64,000 bases of DNA from Chaetoderma sp. LZ-2023a (Eukaryota > Mollusca > Caudofoveata > Chaetodermatida > Chaetodermatidae): the NCBI GenBank assembly GCA_034401795.1, contig CM067374.1, positions 99,792,860 to 99,856,859 of the forward strand, given 5' to 3'. Within the stretch, counting starts at the first letter, position 1, and every line of letters starts with the position of its first letter. Positions 10,361-21,235 of the stretch are shown here, in pieces. The position numbers were made by a program, and so were the translations under genes. Below the pieces are notes generated by a model, which saw nothing but the letters and a program-made list of their open reading frames with translations, searched no databases and was not told the origin of the DNA.

Positions 10361-11652
10361 CAGGGCCGTATTTAAGGGGGGGGGGGCAAGCGGGCCAAAA
10401 GCCCCGGGGCCCCCACAAGCAAGGGGCCCCCACAATTTAAAAATGAAAACAATTTTTTGTGTGGAAGTTATAGGACATTTAAAGCAAACTTTATTAGTTT
10501 AGAACTCTTAATCGTTTGAGCTTATCGTTTAGCCGCAATCAACCGGCCCTAGAGAGATGCCGTTGGTCGAATGGAGTGGAGTGGCGACGCTGCTTACTTG
10601 CTGCTTCTATCTGCTGTGTACTTATATCTGCTGGTGACTACGGCCGAGGTTGCAATCACGAAGCCGCCGAGGACACCAAGACGAAGATGATGGACACGGA
10701 GGTCGTGATTGGCGTTGCTTTGCTTTGCTTTGATGTAGATGCTGTCGCTCTCTTCGCTCTTCTCTCGCCGTCGCTGGATAAAAATTTTAGCATAAGTATG
10801 AAAGGATTTTTAGTGACTCGACGACGTGACTTAAACCCATTTAACTCCCAAATAGCGCCACGTGCATTCAACTTATTATTTCTAATAGCAAAAGGTTATA
10901 ATTCTAAGTTAAATTTGGATATTTAGTTTACAAACACTGGATTTTAAGTTTAATTTCCCCCGTTTCTTGTTTATTTAATCACAGGCCATTATCTTAATTT
11001 GTTTCTTCTTATTTGATAGTGTTATCATTCAGTTTCATCATAATATTCTTTATTTAAATTGTCCTGATTTCCGTTTTGAGATTTTATTTTACAGACTGCC
11101 CTCAACCCCATCCCACCCCCATGAGAAATAAAGTAATTCCCCTCCCCCCCCCCCCCCCCCCGCCCCCCTCCTCAACACAGCATACAACATAGACACTAGC
11201 CAACTACAATACATTAGACAACATCAGGCAACACACTCTCAGCAACAACTTCATTTTTCGACTTTTTTCAGTTTTCACTTATTTAGAGCAACCCTTCGGG
11301 GAAGCAATGCAACCCTTCGGGGAAGCACCTCTGAGAGCGAGTCATGGCCCAAAAAGGTGTGAGCGGCCAATAAATACCAACTAAAATGAAAAAAAAAAAA
11401 AGATTATAATTCTATTCTAAAATTTGGGGGGGGGGCCCCAATTTTTGTTTGGTGTTCGGCAACAATGTTAATTACGAAAATTTGCAAAATAAAATAATTT
11501 TACAACGAAAGAAAGCGCCATAAATCACCCTAAAAGTAGGCTCTCTGGCCGTCTCAGAGCACCCAGATGTAAAAAGTTCTCTGGGGGAGGATCCCCAGAC
11601 CACCCCGCTCATTCTTTGGCCCAGGGCCCCCACATATCTAAATATGGCCCTG
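10361..11652. mobile_element. hAT-like non-autonomous transposon, long form
   Basis: Terminal inverted repeats begin CAGGGCCGTATTTA and end TAAATATGGCCCTG. Flanking 8-mers are ATAACAAC (10353-10360) and GTAACAAC (11653-11660), matching at 7 of 8 positions. An 8-bp duplication with CAGGG-type ends is typical of hAT elements. No transposase is present. A 136-residue frame at 10516-10926 inside it has no recognisable domain. The outer about 150 and 255 bases match the two halves of the short copy at 33035-33430. The middle (about 10513-11400) is extra and holds poly-C, poly-A and a doubled GCAACCCTTCGGGGAA. Confidence 0.8.
11121..11243 (+). repeat. Dispersed repeat, inverted partner of 12866-12968
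   Basis: The run from AGAAATAAAGTAATTCC through CAACACAGCATACAACATAG to GCAACACACTCTCAGC is the reverse complement of 12866-12968, with few differences apart from a poly-C tract. It lies inside the long hAT-like element. Confidence 0.8.
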
Positions 11653-11956
11653 GTAACAACAACAGTGATTTATATCGCTTCTTTATTTCAAATAATTCTG
11701 AAATAAACAACGAAATTGAACTGTAATTAAAGTATAAAGAAATATCCAAAAACCGACGGTTAAATTACAGCTCAGAATCGCAGATTCCTACATATGACAC
11801 TGAAGACAACTAACAATAACAATCCAGAAACTATAGGGTTGTCATTCCACGGAATACTGACATAGATGATAGAAACTTAGCACGAAAATATACCTCGATT
11901 CATTACAGTTCAACATATGGCTTCTGTGACCAGCATTTTGTGAAAAATGTAGCATT

Positions 11957-12106
11957 TGACTGGCTGGCTGGCTGGCTGCCGGGTTGGCTGGCTGGCTGGC
12001 TGCCGGGTTGGTTGGTTGGCTGGCTGGCTGGCTGGCTGGTTGACTGTCTGGTTAGCTGGCTAGCTGGCTGGCTGGCTGGCTGGCTGGCTGACTGCCTGGC
12101 TGGCCG
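11957..12106. repeat. (CTGG)n-type tetranucleotide repeat
   Basis: CTGG/CTGC/GTTG units run for about 150 bases. The open frames of W-L-A-G and Q-P-A-S peptides on the two strands are products of the repeat and not genes. Confidence 0.95.
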
Positions 12107-12149
12107 ACTCGTGTGCAATACACTTTTACCCGATTGACGACAATACAAT

Positions 12150-12865
12150 GGGATACCCCACTCAGCCCTATTGACCTAGCTGAAAAAGACGCAGACAAAC
12201 AACTGTCCCGCATTATAATACTAAATAATAGATATTATATTTGGACAAGTACTTTTTATTTAGCTCAGGTGACATTTCTTGTCACATGCCCTACAGGTCA
12301 GGTAAGCAAATAGTTAACATCTAGCCTTGCTATAATTTGTAACGTTTTTTATTCTGTACGTTGTATCGTCGTAAATATACTAAATGTTTTCTATAGTAGT
12401 GGTGCACAAACTAATAGCCCTCGAGTCTAATGCACTCCCTATTATCATATTTGTAATTGTTTCATTTACCAAGATAGCAGAATGAATTATTCTGAGGTTA
12501 GTTTTCCTTTAACTACGAACGCATTTGTGTGATGATACGTATAGGCCTGCCTCGCTAGCTATGCCGGCTTTGTTTTCTTGCCATGTTCCGAGCGCGGGAA
12601 TTGATGCGCAGACTGCCAGTACCCCAGCGTCTGACTCCTTGGGTATATGGTACTCTGTATCAAATATCGTGATGACTGAGGAACAAAAATGCAATTTATG
12701 TAGCGATATTATTGGCATGAGTAAACCTGACTAAGTCCCCTTTTCATTACGTGTAGCATATCGGCTAATATATCATATACGTATAACTGTTTGCATTTGC
12801 ATTAGTTAAAGATAATTTTAGACACGAGACTTCCAGCATTACCCCCATTATTTATGATAGCTTAG
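12150..12865. other. Intergenic DNA, no gene seen
   Basis: Two overlapping 69-residue frames on opposite strands near 12509-12734 have no recognisable domain. Nothing else is supported. Confidence 0.4.
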
Positions 12866-12968
12866 TTCAGAGAGTGTGTTGCTTGATGTTGTCTAATGTA
12901 TTGTAGTTGGCTAGTGTCTATGTTGTATGCTGTGTTGAGGAGGAGGTGGGAGGGAGAATTACTTTATT
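12866..12968 (-). repeat. Dispersed repeat, inverted partner of 11121-11243
   Basis: It starts CAGAGAGTGTGTTGC and ends GAATTACTTTATTTCT. It abuts the outer edge of the left palindrome arm at about 12966. Confidence 0.8.
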
Positions 12969-14944
12969 TCTAATGTCGGGACAACAATATTGTGTTTGGT
13001 TTGTTTGCAGACACTGTACATGGCCAACTTGTGATTGAAATATCAAATGCGATTAAAACGACAGTCTTCAGGTGGCGTTGTTGATTATGACGTCATATGA
13101 TTGATCGATAAATTGATCCGTATACTACAGAATTCCATAAAATCAATGTCTGAGCAGGGGATTGGTGTATGGTAATATTCTGATAATGGGTTGACATATA
13201 TTTAATATGTCGGGACAACAATATTGTATTTGGTTTGTTGGCAGACACTGTACATGGCCAACTTGTGATTGGACTATCAAACACGATCGATAACTGTAAT
13301 ATCGGGTAGGACTGAATCAGGGGTGTGGTGGGCTAGGAGTTTGGGGAGAGTAGGCTGAAGCCCCTCCCCCTCCCCCTAAGAAATCAGCCCAAAAAGTTCG
13401 ATTACATAACAAAAACAACAACAACAGCAGAAAAGCTCTCAAAATATATATGTCAGATCAAAATCGTTAGGGTTAATTCCTAAACCAGTCAAAACAAAAT
13501 GATTCTGATTGCATCATCTGGCATGGCATAGAACACATTTGTAAAGTTTCTCTGATATCGCAAAGCTGGTGTTGAAAAATAAGGCTAAGAGACTCTTAGC
13601 CTTTTTATTCAACATCAACCTTTAGATTACAGATAAAACCAAAAATACGTTAATATAATGAATTTGAAGGCACTCGGTCATAGTCGGTGTTATGCCCAAC
13701 AGTCTTAAACTACCATCACCGTGTACCTTCAAACTCACATGTCATCGAGAGAACATATATATTAACCTCATAACGCAACAGGTCAGAGACGACAGACATT
13801 TCATGATGCAAGAACTATTCTGTTGAATATTTTTAATCTAATTCTACTGCAACATCCCTGATAGCAAACGGTGACAGTCGCTCATATTTATCAACGTAAA
13901 TTGGTTTAGTGATTTTTAGATAACAAACTGTATTTCAAACATTACCACAGCCTGCGGTTGTGCTTTCGTATTATGGCTTTAAGCTGCTAGGTCTATCTTG
14001 GCACAAGAAATACCTAACCAAAATGTTATTTTGCAGCTGCTTTGCCAACATTGGCACAATATGTACACTAATTTATATGCACATTAATTGTAAGGTATCA
14101 GGCGTAGGTTGGGATAGATCTTTAACACAGCTGCAACAGTGCCCCATTGTTGTGCCAACGATGGCCCAGCACCATATAGACACAACGTGCAAAGATTTAT
14201 ATGTATGCTGGTTGTAAGGCCTCGAGTCTTTGTTGACCCAACAATGCGTCCTAAACGTAACTTTGCATTTTTCTTGTCAAAATCCAACTGTAAATTTGCT
14301 ACTGTTTTGTCAACGTTGTCCAATTTTTGATGGCCAACGGCGGTGGTGCCAACTAATTTACAGCATTGACCCAATGTTTGAAAGCCAGCGGTTAGGGCAA
14401 TGCTGGAATATGAGTAGCAAGATTACAGTTGAGTTGCAGCTGTTGAGTCAAACTAGGCCAAACAACTTGTAGCCAATGTATTTAATAATGGTGTGCACAT
14501 GCATTAGGCCAACATGGCCATAACAGTGGCAAAATTACAGTTGGGTTACAATTGCTGGGCCAACGTAAGCCCAGCAACTTATAGCCAATGTATATAATAA
14601 ATAACCTGCACATGTTATGGCAATGTTTACCCTATTCTTTGTTATCTAAAATCGATAAGTCAATGTATTTGATAATTAGGTGCGGAATTTCTGCTTTATG
14701 CAGCAATGGCTTTCAATTATATTATATTCCAAAATATTCAACAGAATATGGTATGCATCTTAAAGAATTTAAGTTTCCCGGGATTTGTCGTTGAAAGGGG
14801 TATAGGAAATCTCGCCTCTTTTTATTATTGGCGAAAATTAGAACATTCACCAATATAACAATTGGCTCTGTTAATCCGTCTGTGTCTGTCTGCTTCCAAT
14901 TCCTGGTAAACTTTCGGCATATCTCCACTTATTTCTTATACATT

Positions 14945-15900
14945 AGGAGGGGTTCACACTATTGGGACTAAACTTGGGCACCTGCGTCCCTCTATCAAGA
15001 TAATTGGGCACAACGATATTGAGGTCATGACGTCAAAGTTCAAGGTCAGGGTGACCGTGATATAAAACTATTTTCAGATGAAGTTTTTGGTCTAGCTCAA
15101 CATATCGTCTTATATCTCAGGATTGGCTCATCATATCGGAACTAAATTTGAACATATGATTTCCTATATCGAGCGGATGAAGTGCAATGCTATTGAAGTC
15201 ATAGATCAAGGTCACTCTGATCTTGGTAAACACTCAATTGTTTGTGGCTAAGATTTTTGTTTTAGCTCGACATATCGTCTTATGTCTCAGGATTGGTTCA
15301 ACCCATTGGAACTAAACTTGAACACATGGTTACATATATCAACCCGATGCAACACGGTACTATTGAGGTCATCACAGTAACCTTGAACTTTGACTTGTGC
15401 TTTCGTAAGTATTATGGCTCTAAGCTGCTAGGTTTATCTTGGCACAAGAAATATCTAACCCAAATGTCATTTTGCATCCAACTGCTTTGCCAACATTGGC
15501 ACAACATGTACACTGATTTATATGCACGCTGAGTGTAAGGTATCAGGCGTAGGTGGTGATAGATCTCTAACACAACTTTAGCACATGTCAAAGTTCAAGG
15601 TCGCTGTGGCCTTGGTATAAAACTAAATTTCTTTAGTTAAGTTTTTATATCTTATATCTCAGGATTGGTTCACCCTGTTTGAACTAAACATGGTCACATT
15701 TTTACCTATATCAAGCTGCTGAAACGCGATGACATTGAGGTCAAATTGAAGATCTTAACAGTTAGGGGCGGGGCTTATGCTTAGCACATCTTGTCTTTAT
15801 TACAGAATTGGTCACGTTTTTGGAACTAAGCATAATCATACAGTTAACTCAACCGGTAGGAGCAGCACAAAGAGATTTAGACTTCTGAGGTCAAGGACAT
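14945..15900 (+). repeat. Imperfect tandem repeat region in the left arm
   Basis: Units of roughly 150-200 bases share 'CTCGACATATCGTCTTAT', 'CTCAGGATTGGTTCA', 'GGAACTAAACTTGAACA' and 'AAGTTCAAGGTC'. One unit holds the perfect palindrome GGTCAGGGTGACC at 15044-15056. The inverted counterpart is 28440-29345. Diverged single units also occur at 19700-20130 and 23160-23300. Confidence 0.75.
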
Positions 15901-16099
15901 TGTGATCTTAATATCAATCTAGAGTTGCACTTGGAAATGCAAAATGCCACAATTTTCGCCTGTATCCCGTGTCCTGTACTATCCATCCAGGTGATACAAT
16001 ATGTTCTGCACAATCTAAACATACCATTCTTGCCTTTCCATGTGTTGTCAAAGACAGATATCCAGGCTTTAATAACTGACAATGGTCCATCACAAACGT

Positions 16100-16215
16100 G
16101 CCTGACTTGTATTTACAAATTAATGAACATTCTGTTGAATATTTTGAAATTAGTTCGGCCGGGTGCTGATGTTCCATACGAAACACCATCACGAAATTAG
16201 TTTCTAAATATCCAA
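16100..16215 (+). repeat. MITE hairpin core, left arm
   Basis: ATTCTGTTGAATATTTTGAAATTAG pairs imperfectly with a GAAATTAGTTTCTAAATATCCAAC block around a short loop. The inverted copy is at 28020-28125 in the right arm. Confidence 0.7.
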
Positions 16216-16394
16216 CAGCTTCACCAGCATACTTACCTTGAGATTGAGTGCGTAATTCAGAGTTCAGTGTTAAAATCCATTCACCTTTCCAGAGTATCCA
16301 TCGATGATTTGACGTCATATAGCGTCATACTCGGCTAAGCGACGTGTAGGCTGACGTTATCATCATTACGTCATAAATGATTCTATTAACTACT

Positions 16395-16665
16395 CTTTAA
16401 CTCTTAATAGTCCGACACGTTGTACGAAGTGCATGTCTCTACTATTTAATAAATATGCTGTTGAATATTTTGAAACTAATTTGACTGGCAGCAACAGTGG
16501 CCAGTCAAATTAGTTTCAAAGCATCCAACACCTTGCCTGTATAGTTGATATAATTGATAGTCAGATAGTTCATGGATCGATCGATCCCAACACGCGCGTG
16601 AATTGTGGGTGCAGCTTAGCTAGAGGTGGGAGGGGCATAGTATAATTTAAACTGAATTCCTGCAT
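16395..16665 (+). repeat. MITE copy with collapsed core, left arm
   Basis: It carries the TTTAATAAATATGCTGTTG and TTGAAACTAATTTGACTGG blocks, the short hairpin, ATCGATCGATCCCAACACG and GGGAGGGGCATAG. In the right arm the matching sequence is spread over two MITE copies (26733-27115 and 27560-27965) with about 830 bases between their hairpins. Confidence 0.7.
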
Positions 16666-16785
16666 TCGATTGAGAACATGCAGGCCTGTTTTATTCAGGA
16701 TCTATTTATACTATAGTCAATATCAAACAGTGTAATGATGTTGGCCAAACAGTAAAACTATATGATGTGTCTATCTTTATAACAA

Positions 16786-16790
<5 letters not shown>

Positions 16791-16832
<42 letters not shown>

Positions 16833-16858
16833 CTGATGATGATGATGATGATGATGAT
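16791..16858. repeat. (GAT)n microsatellite, left arm
   Basis: ATG/GAT units for about 68 bases with one CTG interruption. The mirror copy is at 26549-26607. Confidence 0.95.
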
Positions 16859-17648
16859 AGATGTCACTCATCACAGCCCGGAATCACATGTGAATTAACA
16901 ACATGTGCGAAATACCGACATAACCACCCCAACATTGTTTCAGCAACGCGGAAGCCAACTCCGCGGTTACGTTTTGGTCGATTTGGCGTTCAGTATTTCT
17001 AGGGTTTTCACCAATGTTGTTTCTCCTGCACAACACTTGTCAATATTTAATTCGCTCATGGGTGTGAAACATTGCTTCTCACATGCGCTTAGATTGTTCC
17101 ACTCGTTCTCCTCGCCATCACTACTTGCACATTCCTGGATCAATCTGGTGACGTCACTACTGATATCTGTCTTTGATAAGCTTGTGAATGGCGTGGCTAG
17201 CAAATCAATTACATGTGTTGTGTCATTAGAATCCATGCTGTCCAATAGTAGATTACCATGTTCATGTAATTTATGTGCACCTTTCGCCACGTGATCTTCG
17301 GTGTTGTTACATATTTGCGCTCCTTTCTTTCCGTTTCTGAAAACATTGGGTACTTGTGTATCACTCCTCGTAATTTGACCACTGAATGGCATACGTGTCG
17401 TTACCATAACACAATTAGTGTCTACAGTAGTAGATCGGGCAGCGGTCATGTGACAGATTTCCCCATGCCGACTGTTATCGTTAACTTGTACTATTGAATG
17501 TAGTTTCCCTTGATCACTACTGATTTGTCTGTTTTGCTCCGGAATATTTCCTAATAAGGAAGCTTCCGCCTGTCTTCTATTTTCGAGAAAGCTTCCGCTG
17601 TCAAGTGGCACGAACTGTTCACGAGACTTCGAGTGCGTTGCAAGGTAT

Positions 17649-17649
17649 A
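17649..17649 (-). other. Splice acceptor boundary of exon 4, left copy
   Basis: Exon 4 starts here on the minus strand, right after GATTTACAG. Its first two bases complete a codon begun by the phase-1 donor of exon 3 at 18105. The same junction is found in the right copy at 25410. Confidence 0.5.
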
Positions 17650-17700
17650 CTGTAAATCGAATTATGAACATCGTAATATATGGATACAAGACTGCTTCCA

Positions 17701-17701
17701 C

Positions 17702-17750
<49 letters not shown>

Positions 17751-17792
17751 GCTACTGCTGCTACTGCAACAGCTATATCAACAACAACAACA

Positions 17793-17825
<33 letters not shown>

Positions 17826-17829
17826 ACTG

Positions 17830-17901
<72 letters not shown>

Positions 17902-17945
17902 AGGCGGCGGCGACGACGACAGCGGCGGCGACGGCGGCTGCTGCA
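17701..17945. repeat. Compound trinucleotide microsatellite, left arm
   Basis: (TTG)n, (CAA)n, (CTG)n, (CTA)n, (GAC)n and (GGC)n blocks follow one another in the intron between exons 3 and 4 of the left gene copy. Open frames of poly-Val, poly-Leu, poly-Thr and poly-Cys here come from the repeat. The mirror copy at 25108-25356 has a much longer TAG/CTA block. Confidence 0.95.
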
Positions 17946-18104
17946 TTGCTGTCACTATAGCCCAACGTCTATCACTCCCATATTTAGAACAGATGCGCAC
18001 ATAGATTCACTAACTACGCACTCTAGCGTATAATAAACGTCATATCAATCACGTGTACACATACTTCAAATGAGCAGGTTGTTTATCCGCCTATATGTGT
18101 TTAC

Positions 18105-18221
18105 CTTTATCGGTCCGGAGTTGAGGGTTTGATTTGCTGTATTCCACGAAGGCAATACCGCTCATTCTTCCAGCAGCTCGAATACGCTGTTCCTTCAAAA
18201 GTCTTTGTTCATTCTCAAGCT
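18105..18221 (-). CDS. Exon 3 of the unrecognised gene, left copy
   Basis: A 117-base exon between TTTCTAG and GTAAAC, with phase 1 at both ends. It encodes about 38 residues of helical, charged character (LENEQRLLKEQRIRAAGRMS). It has no stop codon. It differs from the right copy at a few residues, for example NPQLRTDK against NPQLWNDK. Confidence 0.6.
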
Positions 18222-18394
18222 CTAGAAATGAACACAAACAACATCTACATTTGCTTCAAACCCCAAATTTGTTAATTTCCTGTGCAGTGTCGTCTCATGG
18301 CCCATCTGCCTCACAAGCCGATCACATGCCAAGACTTCTAGCAGTTTACCAGACGTGTTTGATTGCTGTATATGTTAATTGATACGATAAATAG

Positions 18395-18605
18395 ATATAG
18401 GCAGGCGAGAGGGCAGATGGGCAGACAGACGGGCGGACGGACGGGCATGCACGCTCGCACGCACGCACCCACCGACGGACAAACGGACGGATGGCTTTTT
18501 GAATGGATGGATGGATGGATGGATGAATGGAGGGATGGATGGGTGGATGGATAGGTAGGTGGGTTGGTGAATGGGTGGGTGGATACATGGATTGATGGAT
18601 AGAGA
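18395..18605. repeat. (GGAT)n / (GGAC)n tetranucleotide repeat, left arm
   Basis: GGCAGAC, GGACGGAC, GCACGCAC and GGATGGAT blocks lie in the intron between exons 2 and 3. The mirror copy is at 24395-24650. Confidence 0.95.
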
Positions 18606-18635
18606 GATCTGGAAAGCCTGATCAAAAACCGATAC

Positions 18636-18836
18636 CTTCAAAATCCCGGACCTGTACTCGTTCACCGGACCAGTTCACAGAAAGAATGCAGTCGTCTGTC
18701 GTAGTCACTATCTCGCGGTTGTCACTTTCTTCCCACCTAACAACGGTTGTCATGGATGTATCCAAGACAACCCACTTCCACGAATAGCTGCTCCCATATG
18801 GTGCCAAGGCTGTGGCACGCCATAGCCTATCACGCC
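18636..18836 (-). CDS. Exon 2 of the unrecognised gene, left copy
   Basis: A 201-base exon between an ATTGTAG acceptor and a GAAG|GTATC donor, phase 1 at both ends. It encodes 66 full codons including GRDRLWRATALAPYGSSYSW and DDCILSVNWSGERVQVRDFE. The frame is open. The right copy has two nonsense changes in this exon. The length is identical in both copies, which supports a true exon. Confidence 0.6.
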
Positions 18837-19170
18837 CTACAATCTGGATAGCATAACAGATATAATAAACACGAGTAATCATTAGCAACAAGACATCATC
18901 AGGGTTTCACTGACAAGATACTGTAGAAAATCTTTTTGGCATTTTGCATGACCAAGTGCGAATCTAGATTAATCTGAAGGTTTTTGTGCTGTTTCTCCTG
19001 GTTGATAAGACTGTATGTCCTTGCCTAGTTCCAATAACTTAGCCAATTCTGAAATAATGGCCAGAGGAGGTATGCAGAAGAATCTAACAGGTCAGTTTAT
19101 TACACAAACCCATCCTGTAAGTATGAGCATTTCGCAAAGAAGTAATATAAGAGGCCAGTTCGTGCACCCA

Positions 19171-19186
19171 TCAGTTTATTTGTTGC

Positions 19187-19234
<48 letters not shown>

Positions 19235-19520
19235 ATGTGACAGATATCAGATCTGCCACTATCGCTCTCAGTATTGATAGTGTTCCTCCCAGCAGGCAGG
19301 ACCGTTTGTAAATTGTTCAAGATGAAGCAATACTGACGAAGTATCTTTTCTGATGAGTAGACGCATTGGTACGGGAGATCTGGCGTGTACAGATGTGACG
19401 ATGGATCCATAAAGAATGAGATTAGAATTATGTTGTCATCCCAGACATGCTCAGTATGCACGACGCACATCCGGCAGAAGCTACGCTGTAGTAGGTCCGG
19501 GTACTTGTCCCGAATCACTG
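19171..19520 (-). CDS. Exon 1 block of the unrecognised gene, left copy
   Basis: After a CTTTAG acceptor the frame reads VIRDKYPDLLQRSFCRMCVV, then a WDDNIILISFFMDPSSHLY block. It runs through QYCFILNNLQTVLPAGRNT into a poly-Gln run encoded by the (CAA)n repeat, and stops at TAA. The donor is not clear, so the 3' limit is uncertain. The right copy lacks 38 bases near the end of this block and goes out of frame. Confidence 0.5.
19180..19233. repeat. (TTG)n microsatellite, left arm
   Basis: About 18 TTG units. On the minus strand this is CAA, read as poly-Gln in the exon 1 frame. The mirror copy is at 23767-23818. Confidence 0.95.
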
Positions 19521-19876
19521 CTAAAGGTCGACAAGCTGTCTTGAAATGTTGATGGTCTTCTGATCCGTTGCTACACTGATATATTACGAAATACGAATGT
19601 CTGCAAACCAGCTACTGTGATAAAATCCTTTCATAGCAGTCTACCTCGATCAGAGCCACCGAGAAGAGTATGGGTGTTCCAGGTCTGCACAAATGACTGT
19701 ATGTATCTGTATAACCTGCATATTATACAAATGTGGCAATGCCCCGACCTTTGACCACAATATCATTGTATTTCAGCCACTTGATATATAAAAGCATGTG
19801 TGCAGGTTTACTCCCAATAGTGTGTATCAATTCTGGGATTCGTCAGGCGATATGTTGACCTAATCAAAAAAATTAA

Positions 19877-20150
19877 CCGTAAAAATGGTTTTATACCGAT
19901 GTCGCAATGACCGTAACCTTTGGCCTTATGACGTCAATATCATTGTGTTCGATTCCCTTAATATAGGGAAGCATGTGACCAGGTTTAATCCCAATATGGT
20001 GAACCCATCCCGAGATATAAGACGATACGCACTAGACGGTATGATAAACCAAAAACTTAACCAAGATTGGACGCCAACAGACAGACCAATTAACCGAGCC
20101 AATCTTTATATTCAATTTTCGCCAATCATAATTAATAAGCAATGAGCTTC
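19877..20150 (+). repeat. Unpaired palindrome spacer with one tandem-repeat unit
   Basis: This is the only part between the inner ends of the two arms besides the LINE. It contains a diverged unit of the 14945-15900 repeat family (GACGTCAATATCATTG, GATATAAGACGATA). Confidence 0.6.
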
Positions 20151-20163
20151 ACTGTATGGGGAC
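20151..20163 (+). repeat. Left target-site duplication of the LINE
   Basis: ACTGTATGGGGAC. An identical 13-mer lies at 23139-23151 directly after the (AAG)n tail, so it marks the insertion site. Confidence 0.9.
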
Positions 20164-21231
20164 TACAAAGGTGAAACTACAAAAAAGGCAAATTGGAGTC
20201 TGTTCGGCATTCGTTCCAGTGAGCTTACCCAAAATATAGCAGTAGAAGGGAGAAACATCAACAATGTGGTCAAGGAATTTAATTCAAGTATCCTCAAGGC
20301 TGCCAACGAAGCGATTCCTCGAGGGTTCAGGAAAAACTACCGCCCCTACTGGACAACAGAACTGCAAGCAGCACATGATAAACTAGACAAGGCCAGAGAA
20401 GATGCAGAGAGTAATCCCTGTCATGAAAACCACTTCACGCTACAACAAACTAAAGCCAGGTATCTAAAGACCAAGCTGAAGGCCAAAAGAAGAAACTGGA
20501 GGGAAAAGACGGCAGGGTTTAATTTAGAGAGAGACACCACAAAGCTATGGAGATTGACTAAAGCATTGAATGATGAGGGTGTCGGGGGAGAGAAGATTAC
20601 TCTTGAAGAAGATGGACAAACACTGTCAGGAAAGATGGCTGCAGATGCCTTTGCGAAGGCATATGCAAAAGAAAGCAACATTTCTATACCACGGATGCGT
20701 AAAAAAGAGGTTAGAAAAGAGCAAAAGGAAAGAACAGACACCAACACTCATGATGCAATGAAAGTTGACATTAGTTTAGCAGAACTGAAGAAGGCTATCC
20801 GCCAATTGAAGAAGAAGAAATCTCCCAGGCCAGATGGCATTAAGAATGAAATGATCCAACACCTTGGTAATGCATCTCTCCGCAAGTTGCTAGAGATCTT
20901 TAATCTCAGTTGGACCAAAGGAGAGGTTCTTCATTGCTGGAAGGAAGCCAGAATGACTCCTATTCTGAAAAAAGGGAAGAACAAGACGAAAGTGCTGAGC
21001 TACCGTCCTATCAGTCTTACAAGCTGCATATGCAAGACCATGGAGCGCATCATCAACCAGCGGTTGCAGTGGTACCTGGAGTCGGAGAACTTTATAGTTT
21101 CAGAGCAGGCCGGCTTCAGAAGATACAGGAGCACAGAAGATCAAACAACACATCTTGCACAGGTCATAGAGGACACTTTTCAAGCCAAGAAGGTGATGTT
21201 AGCTGGCTTTATCGATCTGCAGAAGGCATGA
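20164..21231 (+). pseudogene. LINE reverse transcriptase, N-terminal part
   Basis: The frame is open from the first base of the insertion (KANWSLFGIRSSEL). It covers a lysine-rich linker, SPRPDGIKNEMIQHL, YRPISLTSCICKTMERII, VSEQAGFRRYRSTEDQ and the start of RT motif A (GFIDLQKA). It ends at a TGA made by a 2-base deletion (GCATGACAAG) at about 21228. No native start is present because the copy is truncated. Confidence 0.9.
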
Positions 21232-21235
21232 CAAG

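Larger units (their letters stand above)
16967..19684 (-). pseudogene. Unrecognised multi-exon gene, left copy, truncated 3' end
   Basis: Reading leftward on the minus strand, exon-like blocks are bounded by splice consensus: a tentative 40-base exon (19645-19684), exon 1 (starts 19520), exon 2 (18636-18836), exon 3 (18105-18221) and exon 4 (from 17649 left to about 16967). The junctions that can be checked are phase 1. The product contains a Cys-rich start (LLQRSFCRMCVVHTEHVW), a Trp-rich block and a helical Glu/Arg block, followed by a long polar Ser/Asn/Thr-rich region. I recognise no family. The last exon has lost about 330 bases relative to the right copy, so the C-terminus is missing. 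Transcription would diverge from the right copy. Confidence 0.55.
12966..19876 (+). repeat. Left arm of an 18-kb imperfect palindrome
   Basis: Read in reverse complement, this arm matches 23160-31375 block after block. Examples: the GTCGGGACAACAATATTG repeat (12970 and 31190), a run near 13600 against 30600, the GGTCAGGGTGACC repeat (15044 and 29221), MITE hairpins (16130 and 28090), the gene exons (16967-19520 against 23515-26530) and the terminal CAGGCGATATGTTGA (about 19840 and 23185). The inner end is near 19876. The arm is shorter than the right one. One cause is a deletion of about 330 bases in the last exon of the gene. Another is about 830 bases missing between two MITE hairpins near 16480. 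Confidence 0.9.

Noticed and set aside
13582-13608. Histone-type 3' stem-loop or a bacterial terminator (AAGGCTAAGAGACTCTTAGCC followed by T-run)
   Set aside because: It does not fit the histone consensus, and there is no bacterial gene context. It is only a small hairpin mirrored in the other arm.
17633-18033. Poly-Cys, poly-Val, poly-Leu and poly-Thr frames
   Set aside because: Products of the compound trinucleotide repeat lying in an intron of the gene copy.
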